DNA of 64,000 nucleotides from Bacteroidales bacterium (GTDB taxonomy: Bacteria; Bacteroidota; Bacteroidia; Bacteroidales; F082): NCBI GenBank assembly GCA_017645275.1, contig JAGCPH010000047.1, positions 55,983 through 119,982 on the forward strand. Reading direction: 5' to 3'. The notes under the pieces were generated by a model. It did no database searches and was not told the origin of the DNA. It worked only from the letters and a program-made list of their open reading frames with translations. Of this stretch, positions 35,636-45,881 are shown piece after piece; position 1 is the first letter of the stretch; each line of letters begins with the position of its first letter. The translations under genes and the position numbers were made by a program.

Positions 35636-36124
35636 ATGAATTATTTCAAAAAGATTTGTAATAAAATTATAGATAAAGAAGGTCTTGCGAAATGGCTCGA
35701 TGAGTGCCGCAAAAATGGCAAGAAAATCGTTTTCACCAATGGCTGTTTCGACATCTTGCATCGCGGACATGTGGAATATCTGTCAAAGGCGGCGGCTTTC
35801 GGCGATGTGATGGTCGTGGGCTTGAACACCGATGCCTCCGTGAAGCGTCTGAAAGGCCCGTCACGTCCGGTGAACGATGAGTATGCGCGTGCTTTTGTGC
35901 TGGCAGGATTAGAGTTCGTGAGCGCCGTAGTGCTTTTCGATGAGGATACACCTTATGATTTGATAAAGAAAGTGCAGCCCGATTTTTTGGTGAAGGGTAG
36001 CGACTACAAGCCGGAAAACATCGTGGGATACGACATTGTTACCGCTAAAGGCGGAAAAGTGGTCACAGTTGATCTGGTTGAGGGTTATTCGACCACGAAG
36101 ACAATTGAGAAAATGCAAAGTTAG
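35636..36124 (+). CDS. rfaE2: D-glycero-beta-D-manno-heptose 1-phosphate adenylyltransferase
   Basis: A 162-aa nucleotidyltransferase equal to the C-terminal half of HldE, present as a separate protein as in Bacteroidota. It makes ADP-heptose for the LPS inner core. [18 protein letters not shown] holds the HxGH motif, and [33 protein letters not shown] and [10 protein letters not shown] match the RfaE2 group. The heptose kinase half (rfaE1) is not in the window. It fits functionally with the GT9 heptosyltransferase at 2 kb. The 3' end overlaps the convergent methyltransferase gene by 4 bases. Confidence 0.93.
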   Translation: MNYFKKICNKIIDKEGLAKWLDECRKNGKKIVFTNGCFDILHRGHVEYLSKAAAFGDVMVVGLNTDASVKRLKGPSRPVNDEYARAFVLAGLEFVSAVVLFDEDTPYDLIKKVQPDFLVKGSDYKPENIVGYDIVTAKGGKVVTVDLVEGYSTTKTIEKMQS

Positions 36125-37320
36125 TCTATTTGTAACATAAGTCCCTTCAGATACGCTCCTTCGGGATGATAGATATTGATCGGATGATCTTCGGGCTGTG
36201 ATAACTGATACAGAATCTTCGCTTTGCGGCCGGTCTCGATGGCGGCGGCCATCACGATGCTTTGGAACTGTGCCTTGTCGACGGCTTGTGAGCAGCTGAA
36301 AGTGAACAGCAAACCACCTTTTGCAATCTTCTTTATAGCCTCTTTGTTGATGAATTTGTAACCTTGCAGTCCGCGGTGCAGCGACTTATGGTTTTTTGCG
36401 AATGCCGGTGGGTCGAGGATAATCAAATCATATTGATTTTCAGGCATGTTTTGCAGGTAAAGCTTGGCATCTTCAACCAAACTCGGGTTGTTTTCCTTTG
36501 AAAAACCATTCAGTTCGATGTTGTTTTCGCAAATTGTGATAGCTTTCTTTGAACAATCAACGGAAACCACTTGTTTTGCGCCGCCTTGCAAGGCTGTGAC
36601 GGAGAATCCTCCGGTGTAGCAGAAGGTGTTCAACACGGTGCGGTCTTTGGCGAGTTGTTTCACCAAATCACGGTTGAAACGCTGGTCGAGGAAGAAACCG
36701 GTTTTTTGTCCTTCTTCCCAGTCAATCAGGAACTTGGAGTCGTTTTCGAGCACGAAGTCTTCGCATTTTCCGCCGAGGAGATAGCCGTCGTCGACGGCAT
36801 CTTTGCCCATACGCTGCATTGCCTCGGAGCTTTTGTTGTAAATCGCCTCGATTTTGAGCTCTGGTATGGCCTCCAATGCCTTTGCTATTGCGTTGACACT
36901 CAACGCCATGCCTTCTGTCTGTGCTTGGATGACGGCGGTCTTGCCGTAGATGTCGACAATCAGTCCCGGGAGGTTGTCGCCTTCGGAATGCACGAGGCGG
37001 AAGCAGTTTGTATGCGGATTGTCAATGAATCCGAGGGCTTTGCGTGTCTCGAAGGCAGCGTTGAGGCGTTCCTGCCAGAACATCGCGCCTATCTTGGTGT
37101 TCTCAAACGAGAGCAACTTTACTGCGATGTTGCCGGCCTCGCAGAAACCGGTGCCGAGGATCTCGTCTTTTGAGTTTGTAACTGTCACAATATCACCGGC
37201 TTGCAGTCCGGGAGCTGCTTTGGCGATAGCACCCGAGAAAATCCACGGATGAAAACGCTTCACGGCGTCGTCTTTGCCTTCACGAAGCTTGATAACAGGG
37301 TATAACGGATTCATTTTCAA
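36121..37320 (-). CDS. Class I SAM-dependent rRNA methyltransferase (RlmI-like)
   Basis: A 399-aa methyltransferase of the RlmI/YccW family, which makes 5-methylcytosine in 23S rRNA in E. coli. The N-terminal PUA domain ([23 protein letters not shown]) binds RNA. The Rossmann domain has [18 protein letters not shown] (SAM loop), [10 protein letters not shown] and LDPPAFAKN (motif IV). The catalytic Cys motif is seen as [10 protein letters not shown]. The frame begins MKMNPLY; either Met may be the start. It lies one base from the stop of the upstream Ig-like lipoprotein gene on the same strand. The target nucleotide is inferred only. Confidence 0.88.
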   Translation of the reverse strand: MKMNPLYPVIKLREGKDDAVKRFHPWIFSGAIAKAAPGLQAGDIVTVTNSKDEILGTGFCEAGNIAVKLLSFENTKIGAMFWQERLNAAFETRKALGFIDNPHTNCFRLVHSEGDNLPGLIVDIYGKTAVIQAQTEGMALSVNAIAKALEAIPELKIEAIYNKSSEAMQRMGKDAVDDGYLLGGKCEDFVLENDSKFLIDWEEGQKTGFFLDQRFNRDLVKQLAKDRTVLNTFCYTGGFSVTALQGGAKQVVSVDCSKKAITICENNIELNGFSKENNPSLVEDAKLYLQNMPENQYDLIILDPPAFAKNHKSLHRGLQGYKFINKEAIKKIAKGGLLFTFSCSQAVDKAQFQSIVMAAAIETGRKAKILYQLSQPEDHPINIYHPEGAYLKGLMLQID

Positions 37321-39012
37321 TTATTTTTCAATTTTCCAAGGTTCGTCGAGGTCGATGTCCCAGTTGGCGCGCACCTCCAGAGTGCCTTTGTAAAACACTA
37401 TCTTTTCGGGTTGCAGCCTCTTCGCGAAGTTGCCGGGACTCCATTCGCCGTTAGCGTCTTGGTCGAGAGTGGCTTTTAGTTTGTATTTGCCTGGGTCGAG
37501 GTACTCGAATGCTATCTCGCCTGACTGTGTAAGTATATGTTTTTCAACGACTTTACCTTGCTCGGTCAGTAACTCGATGATAACTTGCGGTAAGTCGCCG
37601 GGTACTTCGACGGTGAGATATACATTACCGAACGCCGACTCCTCCTGTATACTGAAACTCAGTTTTATAGTGTCGTTGGTGAGGCCTCTGAAACCGAAGA
37701 AAGTGGAGTCAGGGACGAGAATCTGGTATTTTTTCTCTGGCTCGAACTCTTTGGCAAGCTGGTATTTGAAACCGTACTCGTCGACTTTTACAAAATGTAA
37801 GTCGTTGAGTATGGTGTCTTTATCGACTATAAATCTGGTGGTGTCGTGCTCGTTGAGCTTCGTCACAGGCTCGTTAAACGTGAGCACCAGCGGCTGGTAG
37901 GGCTTCAGCTTACCGCTTTTCAGGTTGTTTTTCACTGTGAGACTTTTTACTTTTGTCTCCTCCTGGTTGCGACGTCGTCTCGACACCGACTCGCGTGGTT
38001 TGAGGCTGTAATGTGTTGTGTCACTGATGTTTACACCGTCATTGATGCTGATCCAGAGGCTGTCTTTTGTTGGTGTGAAGTACCACAATACAGTGTCTTT
38101 TCTTGAAGAATAAACCGGCATAATGTTGAAGGTGTCGGGAAGCTCCTCCAAAGGCGTAATACTCACATTATCAGCAGGATAGCGGAAAACGAAACGTAAC
38201 AATCCCGCCTCCACAAGTTCTTTTTTGAATATTTTCTGAATTGAGTCTTCCTGAACGAACGAAAACAACTCGTAACTCGGATTGATTGTGTCTTTAACTA
38301 TCTGTTTTCCAATGAAATACGGTCTGACTAATTCCGAATAGAACGCTATCTCCTCGTTTGGGAGGTCAAAAACGAGGTTGGAATTATTGTCATTCAAAGC
38401 GAAAAGGAGATATTCCTTGTCGACAAGGCCCGAAAACTGAAACTCGCCGTTTTTATTGGTCGTTGTTACGTAGTTTGGCTTCACACGATATGGCAGTGAG
38501 TCGAGCGTAACTGTATCATTATCATTTGAATACAGTGCTACATAGAAGTTTTCGCCTGGTTTTAGGGTGGAAGCTGAGGTGACTTTTCCTTTCAGCGAAA
38601 GCGAGTCGATAATGTCGCCTGTTGAGAAGTTGAAGGTGTAGCCACTCATCACATTGCCTTCGTGAAGATCCTTGATAGCGTCGCCGAAGTTGATGGAGTA
38701 TGTGGTGTTGGGCTTCAGAGGCTCTTCGAACCTGATAATCACTGTCTTGCCGCTAGTACGATACGTCGGTTTTTTGTTCATCGGAGGCGATATCAGCACG
38801 TTGTTCGATGGGTTGTTGAGTGTCACAAACTCATCGAAAGTGAGGTGTATTGAGCGTCCTTTGAAGTTTGTCGAGTTGTTGGCTGGTGATGCCTCAAGCA
38901 CTACCGGTGCCTTCATATCCTTCGGACCGCCGCTTGGTGAGACGACATTGGCGCAGCGAATCATCAGAATCGCGACGACAAAAACAGTAATATTTATTGC
39001 CCATTTTTTCAT
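37321..39012 (-). CDS. Lipoprotein with Ig-like (Big_5) domains
   Basis: A 563-aa lipoprotein. The lipobox MIRCANVVSPSGGPKD is the family-typical N-terminus of a conserved Bacteroidota 'Ig-like domain-containing protein'. The N-terminal Big_5 domain shows IHLTFDEFVTLNN, LISPPMNKKPTYR and LKPNTTYSINFGDAI. A second copy is near residue 370 (LTFNEPVTKLNEHD), and the C-terminal part LDQDANGEWSPGNF is typical. The function is not established; it is probably periplasm- or surface-exposed. The frame extends upstream to 39072, but the ATG at 39012 (MKKWAINITVF) starts a proper signal peptide. It is upstream of the methyltransferase gene in the same direction. Confidence 0.8.
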   Translation of the reverse strand: MKKWAINITVFVVAILMIRCANVVSPSGGPKDMKAPVVLEASPANNSTNFKGRSIHLTFDEFVTLNNPSNNVLISPPMNKKPTYRTSGKTVIIRFEEPLKPNTTYSINFGDAIKDLHEGNVMSGYTFNFSTGDIIDSLSLKGKVTSASTLKPGENFYVALYSNDNDTVTLDSLPYRVKPNYVTTTNKNGEFQFSGLVDKEYLLFALNDNNSNLVFDLPNEEIAFYSELVRPYFIGKQIVKDTINPSYELFSFVQEDSIQKIFKKELVEAGLLRFVFRYPADNVSITPLEELPDTFNIMPVYSSRKDTVLWYFTPTKDSLWISINDGVNISDTTHYSLKPRESVSRRRRNQEETKVKSLTVKNNLKSGKLKPYQPLVLTFNEPVTKLNEHDTTRFIVDKDTILNDLHFVKVDEYGFKYQLAKEFEPEKKYQILVPDSTFFGFRGLTNDTIKLSFSIQEESAFGNVYLTVEVPGDLPQVIIELLTEQGKVVEKHILTQSGEIAFEYLDPGKYKLKATLDQDANGEWSPGNFAKRLQPEKIVFYKGTLEVRANWDIDLDEPWKIEK

Positions 39013-39060
39013 GATGCAAAAATAATAAAAATTCATTATTACTCCTATTCGAAAAATTAG

Positions 39061-39068
39061 TATCTTTG
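39061..39068 (+). promoter_or_regulatory. -7 box for the 39-48 kb glycan run
   Basis: TATCTTTG on the plus strand, 25 bases before the ATG at 39094. It fits TAnnTTTG and is the only clear promoter box before the co-directional genes up to 47.8 kb. Confidence 0.5.
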
Positions 39069-39093
39069 ACACATTATTAATTAAAGTAGTGCT

Positions 39094-40683
39094 ATGAAAA
39101 AGATATTCACGGTTTTATTTATGTTTTGTGCTTTTTTAATGAATGCACAAGTAATGCAAGTGTCTGGTAATCAAAGTGGTACGTGGAGTGGCGAGGTGCA
39201 TGTTGTAGGCGATGTTGTTGTAGCAAATGATTCATGTTTGGTTGTAGAACCAGGTACATCTGTCATTGCGGATGCGTATTTTGAAATTACAGTTTTGGGT
39301 GATTTCTACGCAGAAGGCACCGAAAATGAAAGAATTACGTTCACGGTGGCCGACACCACTGGCTATTCAAACTATGATGATCCGCAAAAAGGGGCATGGA
39401 AAGGTTTTACATTCCAAAAATCTAATACTGTAAGACTTGGTTATTGCGATTTTTCTTATGGAAAGACTGCAATTGATGGTGACGGCGGCGTGATGCGCAT
39501 ATTTTTGTGCCAGGATTTTGAGATTTCGAACTGCACCTTCCATCATAACACAGCGAGAAAAAGAGGTGGTGCAATATATGCCGAGAACTCGGTTGTGAAC
39601 ATAAATGCCTGTGAGGTTTACGACAATTTTGGTACTGGTTTTGAGGGCTCTTACTTCTGGGGCACTGGTTTTCAGTTTCTTAAATGTGACGTGACTATTG
39701 CCGATGTGGTGTTTCACGACAACTATAGCGATGTCGGATACGGCGGCGGCATGAATATCGATAGCTGCAACATGGAGATGAACAATGCTGTTTTTTACAA
39801 TAATTATGCAGTAAATGCTGGTGGTTTGGGTATCCAACGTTGCAAAGAGTATCAAGTGAAAGTGTCGAATATGCTGGCTTACAAAAATGCAGTGATGCAT
39901 TACGGCGGCGGTCTTGCCATAGCTACTTCCGACCCCGAACTTAACAACCTTACCATCGTCAATAATATTTGCGGTGGCGGCGGCGGAGCCGGAATGCAGA
40001 ATGCTTTTGATGCCGCTCCGATACTTAATAACTGTATTTTCTGGGGAAACCGCGCCATTTATATTTCGAACGACACAGATACTATCGATTATTACAATGG
40101 TTCTCAGATATGGCTCTGGGGTAGCAACTGCCGTCCTGTTTTTAAAAATGGCGTTGTCCAATATGGCTTGGACTCAATTTATGGACATGAATATTTGCCT
40201 GAAGAGAACTATATCGATATGATTGATGTCGATCCATTGTTTGTGAATCCTAATGTGTATGATTATCAGTTACTTGCGAATAGTCCGTGCGTTAATACTG
40301 GCGTGGCCGACATCACAGGACTGTTTATCCCAGACAGCGATCTGGCAGGCGGACCGCGTGTCTACGACGGCAGAATCGATATGGGATGTTACGAGTGGAA
40401 CAATATCGGCTTGAATGAGTATATTATCGAAAACAATAACCTGCTGGTTTATCCTAACCCATTGAATGACAACGCTTTCTGCCAAATCAATTTGAATAAG
40501 AAAACTGATGTGGTTTTGCGACTTGTTTCGCTTGACGGCAAAGAGGTTTATCGTGAAAATTGTGGTACTTTGGAGGCCGGCGAGAATCATATCTCGCTTG
40601 ATGGAATGATGAGAAACATCGAAAAAGGTAATAAAATATATTTATTAATTGTTGATAATCAGTTTGTTAAGATAGTCTATTGA
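39094..40683 (+). CDS. Beta-helix protein with T9SS type A sorting domain
   Basis: A 529-aa secreted protein. The signal peptide ends at MNAQ (about residue 19). The body is a right-handed parallel beta-helix with repeated short units such as CTFHHNTARKRGGAIYAEN, VFHDNYSDVGYGGGMNI and NNYAVNAGGLGI, typical of pectate-lyase-like or choice-of-anchor proteins. The ending DPLFVNPNVYDYQLLANSPC and MGCYEW is a common domain end. The C-terminal part (LLVYPNPLNDNAFC to YLLIVDNQFVKIVY) is a type A sorting domain, so export by T9SS and surface attachment are expected. The substrate or adhesion target is unknown. It is only 1 base from the YfhO gene. Confidence 0.85.
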   Translation: MKKIFTVLFMFCAFLMNAQVMQVSGNQSGTWSGEVHVVGDVVVANDSCLVVEPGTSVIADAYFEITVLGDFYAEGTENERITFTVADTTGYSNYDDPQKGAWKGFTFQKSNTVRLGYCDFSYGKTAIDGDGGVMRIFLCQDFEISNCTFHHNTARKRGGAIYAENSVVNINACEVYDNFGTGFEGSYFWGTGFQFLKCDVTIADVVFHDNYSDVGYGGGMNIDSCNMEMNNAVFYNNYAVNAGGLGIQRCKEYQVKVSNMLAYKNAVMHYGGGLAIATSDPELNNLTIVNNICGGGGGAGMQNAFDAAPILNNCIFWGNRAIYISNDTDTIDYYNGSQIWLWGSNCRPVFKNGVVQYGLDSIYGHEYLPEENYIDMIDVDPLFVNPNVYDYQLLANSPCVNTGVADITGLFIPDSDLAGGPRVYDGRIDMGCYEWNNIGLNEYIIENNNLLVYPNPLNDNAFCQINLNKKTDVVLRLVSLDGKEVYRENCGTLEAGENHISLDGMMRNIEKGNKIYLLIVDNQFVKIVY

Positions 40684-40684
40684 T

Positions 40685-43129
40685 ATGAAGAAAGTCATTT
40701 TGGAAAACAAACACGTCCTTTGGATTGCGTTGTGCATCGTAGCATTTGCGCTTATAACTCTGGTGTATTTCTCACCTATCATGCAGGGCAAACGCCTGAA
40801 GCAACACGACATCGAGATGTACAAAGGTATGTCGAAGGAAATCGTTGATTATAAGGCACAAACAGGGGAGCAGAGCTTGTGGACCAACTCTATGTTTGGT
40901 GGTATGCCTGCGTGGAATATAGGAGTGCCGCAAAACAGCAACCTCATGACATATGTCAACCGTATTCTCAACGTGGGTTTCCCGCATCCTATAGGCGCGG
41001 TGTTTATCAGCATGCTGGGCTTTTTCATACTGCTGCTTGTCCTTGGCTGTAAGACATGGATCAGTTTCATTGGGGCGTTGGCATACGGCTTCACCTCATA
41101 TCTATTCATCGTGATTGGTGCCGGACACAACTCCAAGGCGGTCGCTATGGCTTACATGGCACCTGTCATCGCCGGTATCTTGTTGACTTACAAAGGGAAA
41201 TACCTCTGGGGCGGCATCCTGACAGTCATCGCACTAGCTCTTGAGATACGCGCTGGACACCTCCAGATAACATATTATCTGCTGCTGATAGTGGTGTGCA
41301 TCGTAGTTGCAGAGCTCATCGACGCTATCAAAGAAAAGAAATACCTGCATTTTTTGAAAGCGAGTGGCATTTTGCTATGTATAGCTGTCATCGCCATATT
41401 GACTTGTACCACAACGCTTTACGCGAATTATGAATTTGGCAAGGAGACCATGCGCGGCAAACCTGTGCTGACGAAAAATACTGAAAACCAGACCAAAGGT
41501 CTTGACAGAGACTATGTTACGCAATGGAGCTACGGTATTGGCGAGACATGGAGCTTGATGATTCCTAACGTCAAAGGCGGCGCTTCAGGCTATATAGGCA
41601 ACGACAACAAGGCGTTGGATAAATGCGACCCGCGTTTTCGTTCGACGATAGCGCAACAAAACGCCTACTGGGGCGACCAGCCAGGCACCAGCGGACCGGT
41701 TTACGTAGGTGCCATCGTGTGTTTCCTGTTCATTTTGGGACTTTTTGTGGTGGAAGGTAAGTACAAATGGATACTTCTCGCCGCCACGGTGCTCTCGATA
41801 TTGCTCAGCTGGGGCAAGAATTTCATGGGATTCACCGATTTCTTCCTCGATTATATTCCGGGTTACAACAAATTCCGCGCAGTCTCGATGACGCTGGTGA
41901 TTGCGGAGGTGTGCATGCCATTGCTTGCCTTCCTGGCCTTGGCGGAGATATTCAAAAACCCTGACACACTCAAGCAAAACAGAAGATATGTTTATATCTC
42001 GCTCGGTATTACAGGCGGTCTGTGCCTGTTGTTCTACATCATGCCGCAGACGTTTTTCAGCTTCCTGAGTCAAAACGAAGCTGCGCAGTTCCAACAGCTT
42101 CAGTCGGAAAGCGATGGCGCGATATACAAGCTGTTTGCCGATGAGCTTGCCAGGGTACGTGTGGCAATTTTCCGTGCCGATACCCTCCGCAGTTTGTTCT
42201 TTATTATAGTGGCATCAGTACTGATATTGTTGAGTATCAATGGTAAACTGAACAAAAAATACATGTTCGCGGGCTTGGCACTGTTGGTGGTATTTGACAT
42301 GTATACCATCGACAAGCGTTATCTCAACAATGATAATTTCATCGACAAGCGTAAAGCCAACAAACCTTTCGTGATGACTGAAGTCGACAAACAGATTTTG
42401 CAGGACAAAGACCTTGATTATCGAGTGATTAACCTCACGGTGAGTACTTTCAACGATGCAAGTACCTCGTATTTTCACAAGTCAGTGGGCGGATATCATG
42501 GTGCCAAACTGCGTCGTTATCAGGATGTTATCGATTACTATCTGAGCAAGCGCGACTCGAATTACTGGAAAGTGCTTAACATGTTGAACACCAAGTACAT
42601 AATATATCCGAAAGACCAGCAAAGAATGGCGTCGAAGAACTACGAGGCCTTCGGAAACGCTTGGATTGTAGGTGACATGAAGTGGGTAGACACGCCTAAT
42701 GAGGAAATTGACGCTATCGCCAACACCGACGTGCACAATGTGGCCATAGTCAATAAAGAATTTGCAACTTTGGTAGGAGATTTCGAGGCTACACCGGCAG
42801 AAGGCACCATCCAACTCGTTGATTATAAGCCAAATGAGTTGAAATATACCTTTGATTCATCAAAGGATGAGATGGTTGTTTTCTCTGAAATATGGACCCA
42901 GAAAGGCTGGACGATGTGGATTGACGGTGTTGAGAGTCCGTTGCTGCGCGCCAATTACATTCTGCGTGCGGCAGTTGTTCCGGCAGGTCAGCACGAGATC
43001 GTAATGCGTTATGAACCAAGCATTTGGCGTATTGGTAACACCATCCAGTTCATCACGTCTTTGCTGATTTTGTTGGGCTTTGCCTTCGTTTGTTACTACA
43101 CATTCAAAAAACGTGATGTGACTATATGA
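40685..43129 (+). CDS. YfhO-family multi-spanning membrane protein
   Basis: An 814-aa integral membrane protein of the YfhO family. About twelve hydrophobic segments occupy residues 10-500 and one lies near the C-terminus (IQFITSLLILLGFAFVCYY), with a soluble region of about 250 residues in between. The N-terminus includes GKRLKQHDIEMYKGMSKE and SMFGGMPAWNIG, common in the Bacteroidota members. The family is related to GT-C glycosyltransferases; some members glycosylate teichoic acids with undecaprenyl-phosphate sugars. Here it is the first of six closely packed glycan genes. Its role is probably transfer of a sugar on the periplasmic side (inference). Confidence 0.83.
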   Translation: MKKVILENKHVLWIALCIVAFALITLVYFSPIMQGKRLKQHDIEMYKGMSKEIVDYKAQTGEQSLWTNSMFGGMPAWNIGVPQNSNLMTYVNRILNVGFPHPIGAVFISMLGFFILLLVLGCKTWISFIGALAYGFTSYLFIVIGAGHNSKAVAMAYMAPVIAGILLTYKGKYLWGGILTVIALALEIRAGHLQITYYLLLIVVCIVVAELIDAIKEKKYLHFLKASGILLCIAVIAILTCTTTLYANYEFGKETMRGKPVLTKNTENQTKGLDRDYVTQWSYGIGETWSLMIPNVKGGASGYIGNDNKALDKCDPRFRSTIAQQNAYWGDQPGTSGPVYVGAIVCFLFILGLFVVEGKYKWILLAATVLSILLSWGKNFMGFTDFFLDYIPGYNKFRAVSMTLVIAEVCMPLLAFLALAEIFKNPDTLKQNRRYVYISLGITGGLCLLFYIMPQTFFSFLSQNEAAQFQQLQSESDGAIYKLFADELARVRVAIFRADTLRSLFFIIVASVLILLSINGKLNKKYMFAGLALLVVFDMYTIDKRYLNNDNFIDKRKANKPFVMTEVDKQILQDKDLDYRVINLTVSTFNDASTSYFHKSVGGYHGAKLRRYQDVIDYYLSKRDSNYWKVLNMLNTKYIIYPKDQQRMASKNYEAFGNAWIVGDMKWVDTPNEEIDAIANTDVHNVAIVNKEFATLVGDFEATPAEGTIQLVDYKPNELKYTFDSSKDEMVVFSEIWTQKGWTMWIDGVESPLLRANYILRAAVVPAGQHEIVMRYEPSIWRIGNTIQFITSLLILLGFAFVCYYTFKKRDVTI

Positions 43130-44412
43130 AACGTGTCCTGATAATCACCTATTATTGGCCGCCATCGGGAGGGTCGGGCGTTCAGCGCTGGCTGAAGATG
43201 TCGAAATATCTGCCCGAAAACGGTTGGCAGCCAGTGATTTACACTGCCGAAGATGCCGAATATCCTGTTGAGGATCAGTCACTTATGAATGATGTGGCAC
43301 CTGAGGCGGAGGTTATCAGACGACCGATTGTGGAGCCGTACACTTTTTATAAAAAGTTCCTTGGAATAAAGAAAGGGGAGAAGGTGAAGGCGGGTTTCAT
43401 CAACGATGGAGCTAAGAAAACGGGCTGGAAAGAGAACTTAAGTGTCTGGTTACGTGGCAATTTGTTTATCCCTGACGCGCGTTGCTGGTGGATCAGGCCG
43501 TCGGTGCGATTTCTCAAGAGATATCTGAAGGAACACCCTGTCGATGCTATCATCTCGACAGGTCCGCCGCATTCTATGCATTTGATTGCCAAAGAGTTAC
43601 ATAAAAAATTCAACATCCCGTGGGTGGCCGATTTCCGTGATCCGTGGACTGACATCGATTTTTATAAGGATCTTAAGCTGACACGCCGAAGCGACCGAAA
43701 GCATCATCGCCTTGAGCGACAAGTGTTGAGCGAGGCCACGAGGGTGGTCACTGTGGGCTGGGATTGTGCGAAAGGCCTCGAAAATCATGGAGCTAACAAC
43801 GTCGCTGTGATTACTAACGGATACGATTTTTTTGATATTTCTAACGAAAATTATCAAAAAACATCCATATTGACCATGTCCCACATTGGCATCATCGGTG
43901 CAAACCGTAATCCGGAAATGTTTTGGGAGGCGATATCAGAATTGGATATACCAATGAAAATCCGCCTGATTGGCCAAATCGACAACTCCGTCATCGAATC
44001 AATAAAACGTCATAATATTGAAAATTACGTTGAGATAATTCCGTATATCCCTCATAATCAAGTGATTGAGGAGCAACAGAAATCGGATGTGCTAATGCTT
44101 TTCGTTAACAACACACCTAATGCCAAAGGTATTTTGACAGGAAAACTGTTCGAATATATAGCGTCAGGCCGCCCGATTTTGAGTATCGGCCCAGAAAACG
44201 GCGACTCGGCACGTATCCTCAACGAGACCCAATCAGGTGTGACTGTCGATTTCAACGATAAAAAAAAGATGAAATCGGTGATTCGGGATTTTGTTGAAAA
44301 ATATAATGATAATCAATTGATTACACGGCATAACGAAATGGTTGAGAAGTATTCAAGACGTAATCTGACCAAAGATTTTGTAAAACTGTTAAACGAAACA
44401 TTAAAGCAATGA
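43126..44412 (+). CDS. Glycosyltransferase family 4-like
   Basis: A 428-aa GT-B transferase. The N-terminal domain begins ITYYWPPSGGSGVQRWLKM, the glycine-rich opening of this group, and has STGPPHSMHLIA and WVADFRDPWTDID, the latter a widespread signature in Bacteroidota surface-glycan GTs. The C-terminal domain has LMLFVNNTPNAKGILTGKLFEYIASGRPIL, with the E-x7-E-like binding region. The start overlaps the YfhO stop as ATGA, and the stop overlaps the next start likewise. Sugar donor and acceptor are unknown. Confidence 0.87.
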   Translation: MKRVLIITYYWPPSGGSGVQRWLKMSKYLPENGWQPVIYTAEDAEYPVEDQSLMNDVAPEAEVIRRPIVEPYTFYKKFLGIKKGEKVKAGFINDGAKKTGWKENLSVWLRGNLFIPDARCWWIRPSVRFLKRYLKEHPVDAIISTGPPHSMHLIAKELHKKFNIPWVADFRDPWTDIDFYKDLKLTRRSDRKHHRLERQVLSEATRVVTVGWDCAKGLENHGANNVAVITNGYDFFDISNENYQKTSILTMSHIGIIGANRNPEMFWEAISELDIPMKIRLIGQIDNSVIESIKRHNIENYVEIIPYIPHNQVIEEQQKSDVLMLFVNNTPNAKGILTGKLFEYIASGRPILSIGPENGDSARILNETQSGVTVDFNDKKKMKSVIRDFVEKYNDNQLITRHNEMVEKYSRRNLTKDFVKLLNETLKQ

Positions 44413-45449
44413 TAGATAAAAACTATTGTGCCAGTTCATATTTGGCCTTGCGATATATTGAAGATGATGATAAAGAGTTTTTTGACGGACTTCATCATCA
44501 GGTTTATCGGCAGATGCCTGTCGAGAAAAGGACTCATGTGAAGACAGCACAAGAGATCGACAAAGCCATTCAGCATCAGTTTGATGGAATAAAAGATGAG
44601 AAATTGGGCATCCTTCTTTCTGGCGGTATGGATTCAGCGATTCTGGCTTCTTATATGCCAGGCTGTGACGCCTATACTTTCAGATTCTTAAACGGGACAT
44701 TCCAGTCGGAGGAATTGCACAGAGCCGAAAAATATGCTCAAAAATACAATCTCAATCTTCACTATGTTGACATTAATTGGGACATTATTGACCAGTGTCT
44801 TGACGATGTGATGAAGGTCAAAGGTGCACCGGTCCACTCAATTGAGCCTCAGATTTATCATGCTGCCAAGCAAGCTCAAAACGATGGCATAACCCTAATG
44901 ATTATTGGCGATGGCAGTGATTATGTCTTTGGCGGCATGGACAAGCTTCTTTCGAAAGACTGGGATTTCGATGCTTTTGAGAAGAGATACACCTACATTT
45001 CGCCTTCAGAAGTGTTAAGAGAGCCTGTTTCAATGACGTATCTTTTTGAGCGTTACCGTTTGCCTGAAGGCAAGATTGATTATCTGAAATTACTACAGGA
45101 TCTTGCAATTGACGAAAGTTACGCATCATATCAGAATGCGTTTAAGGCAGCGGGTATGCCATATCTCGATCCATATGCTTCGCTTTATTTGTCAGAGCCT
45201 CTGGATTTGAAACGTATCAGAAATGGTGAGTCGAAATACCTCATCCGCCAGCTTTTTGCGATGAAATACGCCGACTTGCCTGTGCCTGAAAAAGTGCCGA
45301 TGCCTCGTCCTGTTGACAGCTATTTTGAAAAATGGCAAGGTCCTAAACGCGCGGAATTCCGCTCAGACATTGATATTAGCCGTTATAATGGAAATCAAAA
45401 ATGGCTTATGTACTGTCTCGAACGTTTTTTAAACAATAATGATAAATAA
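44409..45449 (+). CDS. Asparagine synthase-like amidotransferase (synthetase domain only)
   Basis: A 346-aa protein with the PP-loop ATP pyrophosphatase domain of AsnB-type enzymes. The SGGxDS loop is LLSGGMDSAILASY, and IGDGSDYVFGGMDKLL replaces the usual SGEGADELFGGY. The N-terminal glutaminase domain of AsnB is missing, so ammonia must come from another protein or the acyl-adenylate must be used differently. Stand-alone forms occur in polysaccharide clusters, where they are thought to amidate or acylate sugars. Its position between a glycosyltransferase and a TagD/LicD pair suggests glycan decoration, not asparagine synthesis. Confidence 0.78.
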   Translation: MIDKNYCASSYLALRYIEDDDKEFFDGLHHQVYRQMPVEKRTHVKTAQEIDKAIQHQFDGIKDEKLGILLSGGMDSAILASYMPGCDAYTFRFLNGTFQSEELHRAEKYAQKYNLNLHYVDINWDIIDQCLDDVMKVKGAPVHSIEPQIYHAAKQAQNDGITLMIIGDGSDYVFGGMDKLLSKDWDFDAFEKRYTYISPSEVLREPVSMTYLFERYRLPEGKIDYLKLLQDLAIDESYASYQNAFKAAGMPYLDPYASLYLSEPLDLKRIRNGESKYLIRQLFAMKYADLPVPEKVPMPRPVDSYFEKWQGPKRAEFRSDIDISRYNGNQKWLMYCLERFLNNNDK

Positions 45450-45456
45450 TAACACA

Positions 45457-45873
45457 ATGATAATCGGATATACAACTGGAGTTTTTGACTTGTTTCACAT
45501 CGGGCATCTGAATCTCCTCAGAAAAGCCAAGGCACAATGTGACCATCTCATCGTGGGCGTGTCAACCGACGACCTCGTCATGTACAAGCACAAACATGCC
45601 GTTATCCCTTTTGAAGAAAGGATGGAAATCGTCAAAGCGATAAGATATGTTGATGAAGTGGTGCCTCAAGTCAATATGGACAAGATGGCGGCATGGGAAA
45701 AGCTCCATTTCAATGTGATGTTCGTCGGCGACGATTGGAAAGGAACTCCAAAGTGGGATGCTTACGAAAAACAATTTGCCGAAGTGGGGGTTAAGATAGT
45801 GTATTTTCCTTATACCAAAGGCACTTCGAGCACGCTTATCAATGATGTTTTGCTTAAATTAAGGAATTCATAA
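45457..45873 (+). CDS. tagD: Glycerol-3-phosphate cytidylyltransferase-like (TagD)
   Basis: A 138-aa cytidylyltransferase: TTGVFDLFHIGHLNLL holds the HxGH motif, and GVSTDDLV, PFEERMEIV and YTKGTSSTLI (RTxGISTT-like) complete the set. TagD makes CDP-glycerol from CTP and glycerol 3-phosphate; related enzymes make other CDP-alcohols. An earlier ATG at 45439 overlaps the previous gene by 11 bases and adds MINNNT. The ATG at 45457 fits the family start (MIIGYTTGVF), and I prefer it. The neighbouring LicD gene is a likely user of the CDP-linked product. Confidence 0.87.
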   Translation: MIIGYTTGVFDLFHIGHLNLLRKAKAQCDHLIVGVSTDDLVMYKHKHAVIPFEERMEIVKAIRYVDEVVPQVNMDKMAAWEKLHFNVMFVGDDWKGTPKWDAYEKQFAEVGVKIVYFPYTKGTSSTLINDVLLKLRNS

Positions 45874-45881
45874 TCAATAAT

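Noticed and set aside
39367-40161. 264-codon open frame antisense to the beta-helix gene
   Set aside because: The plus strand has signal peptide, repeats and sorting domain; the antisense frame shows none.
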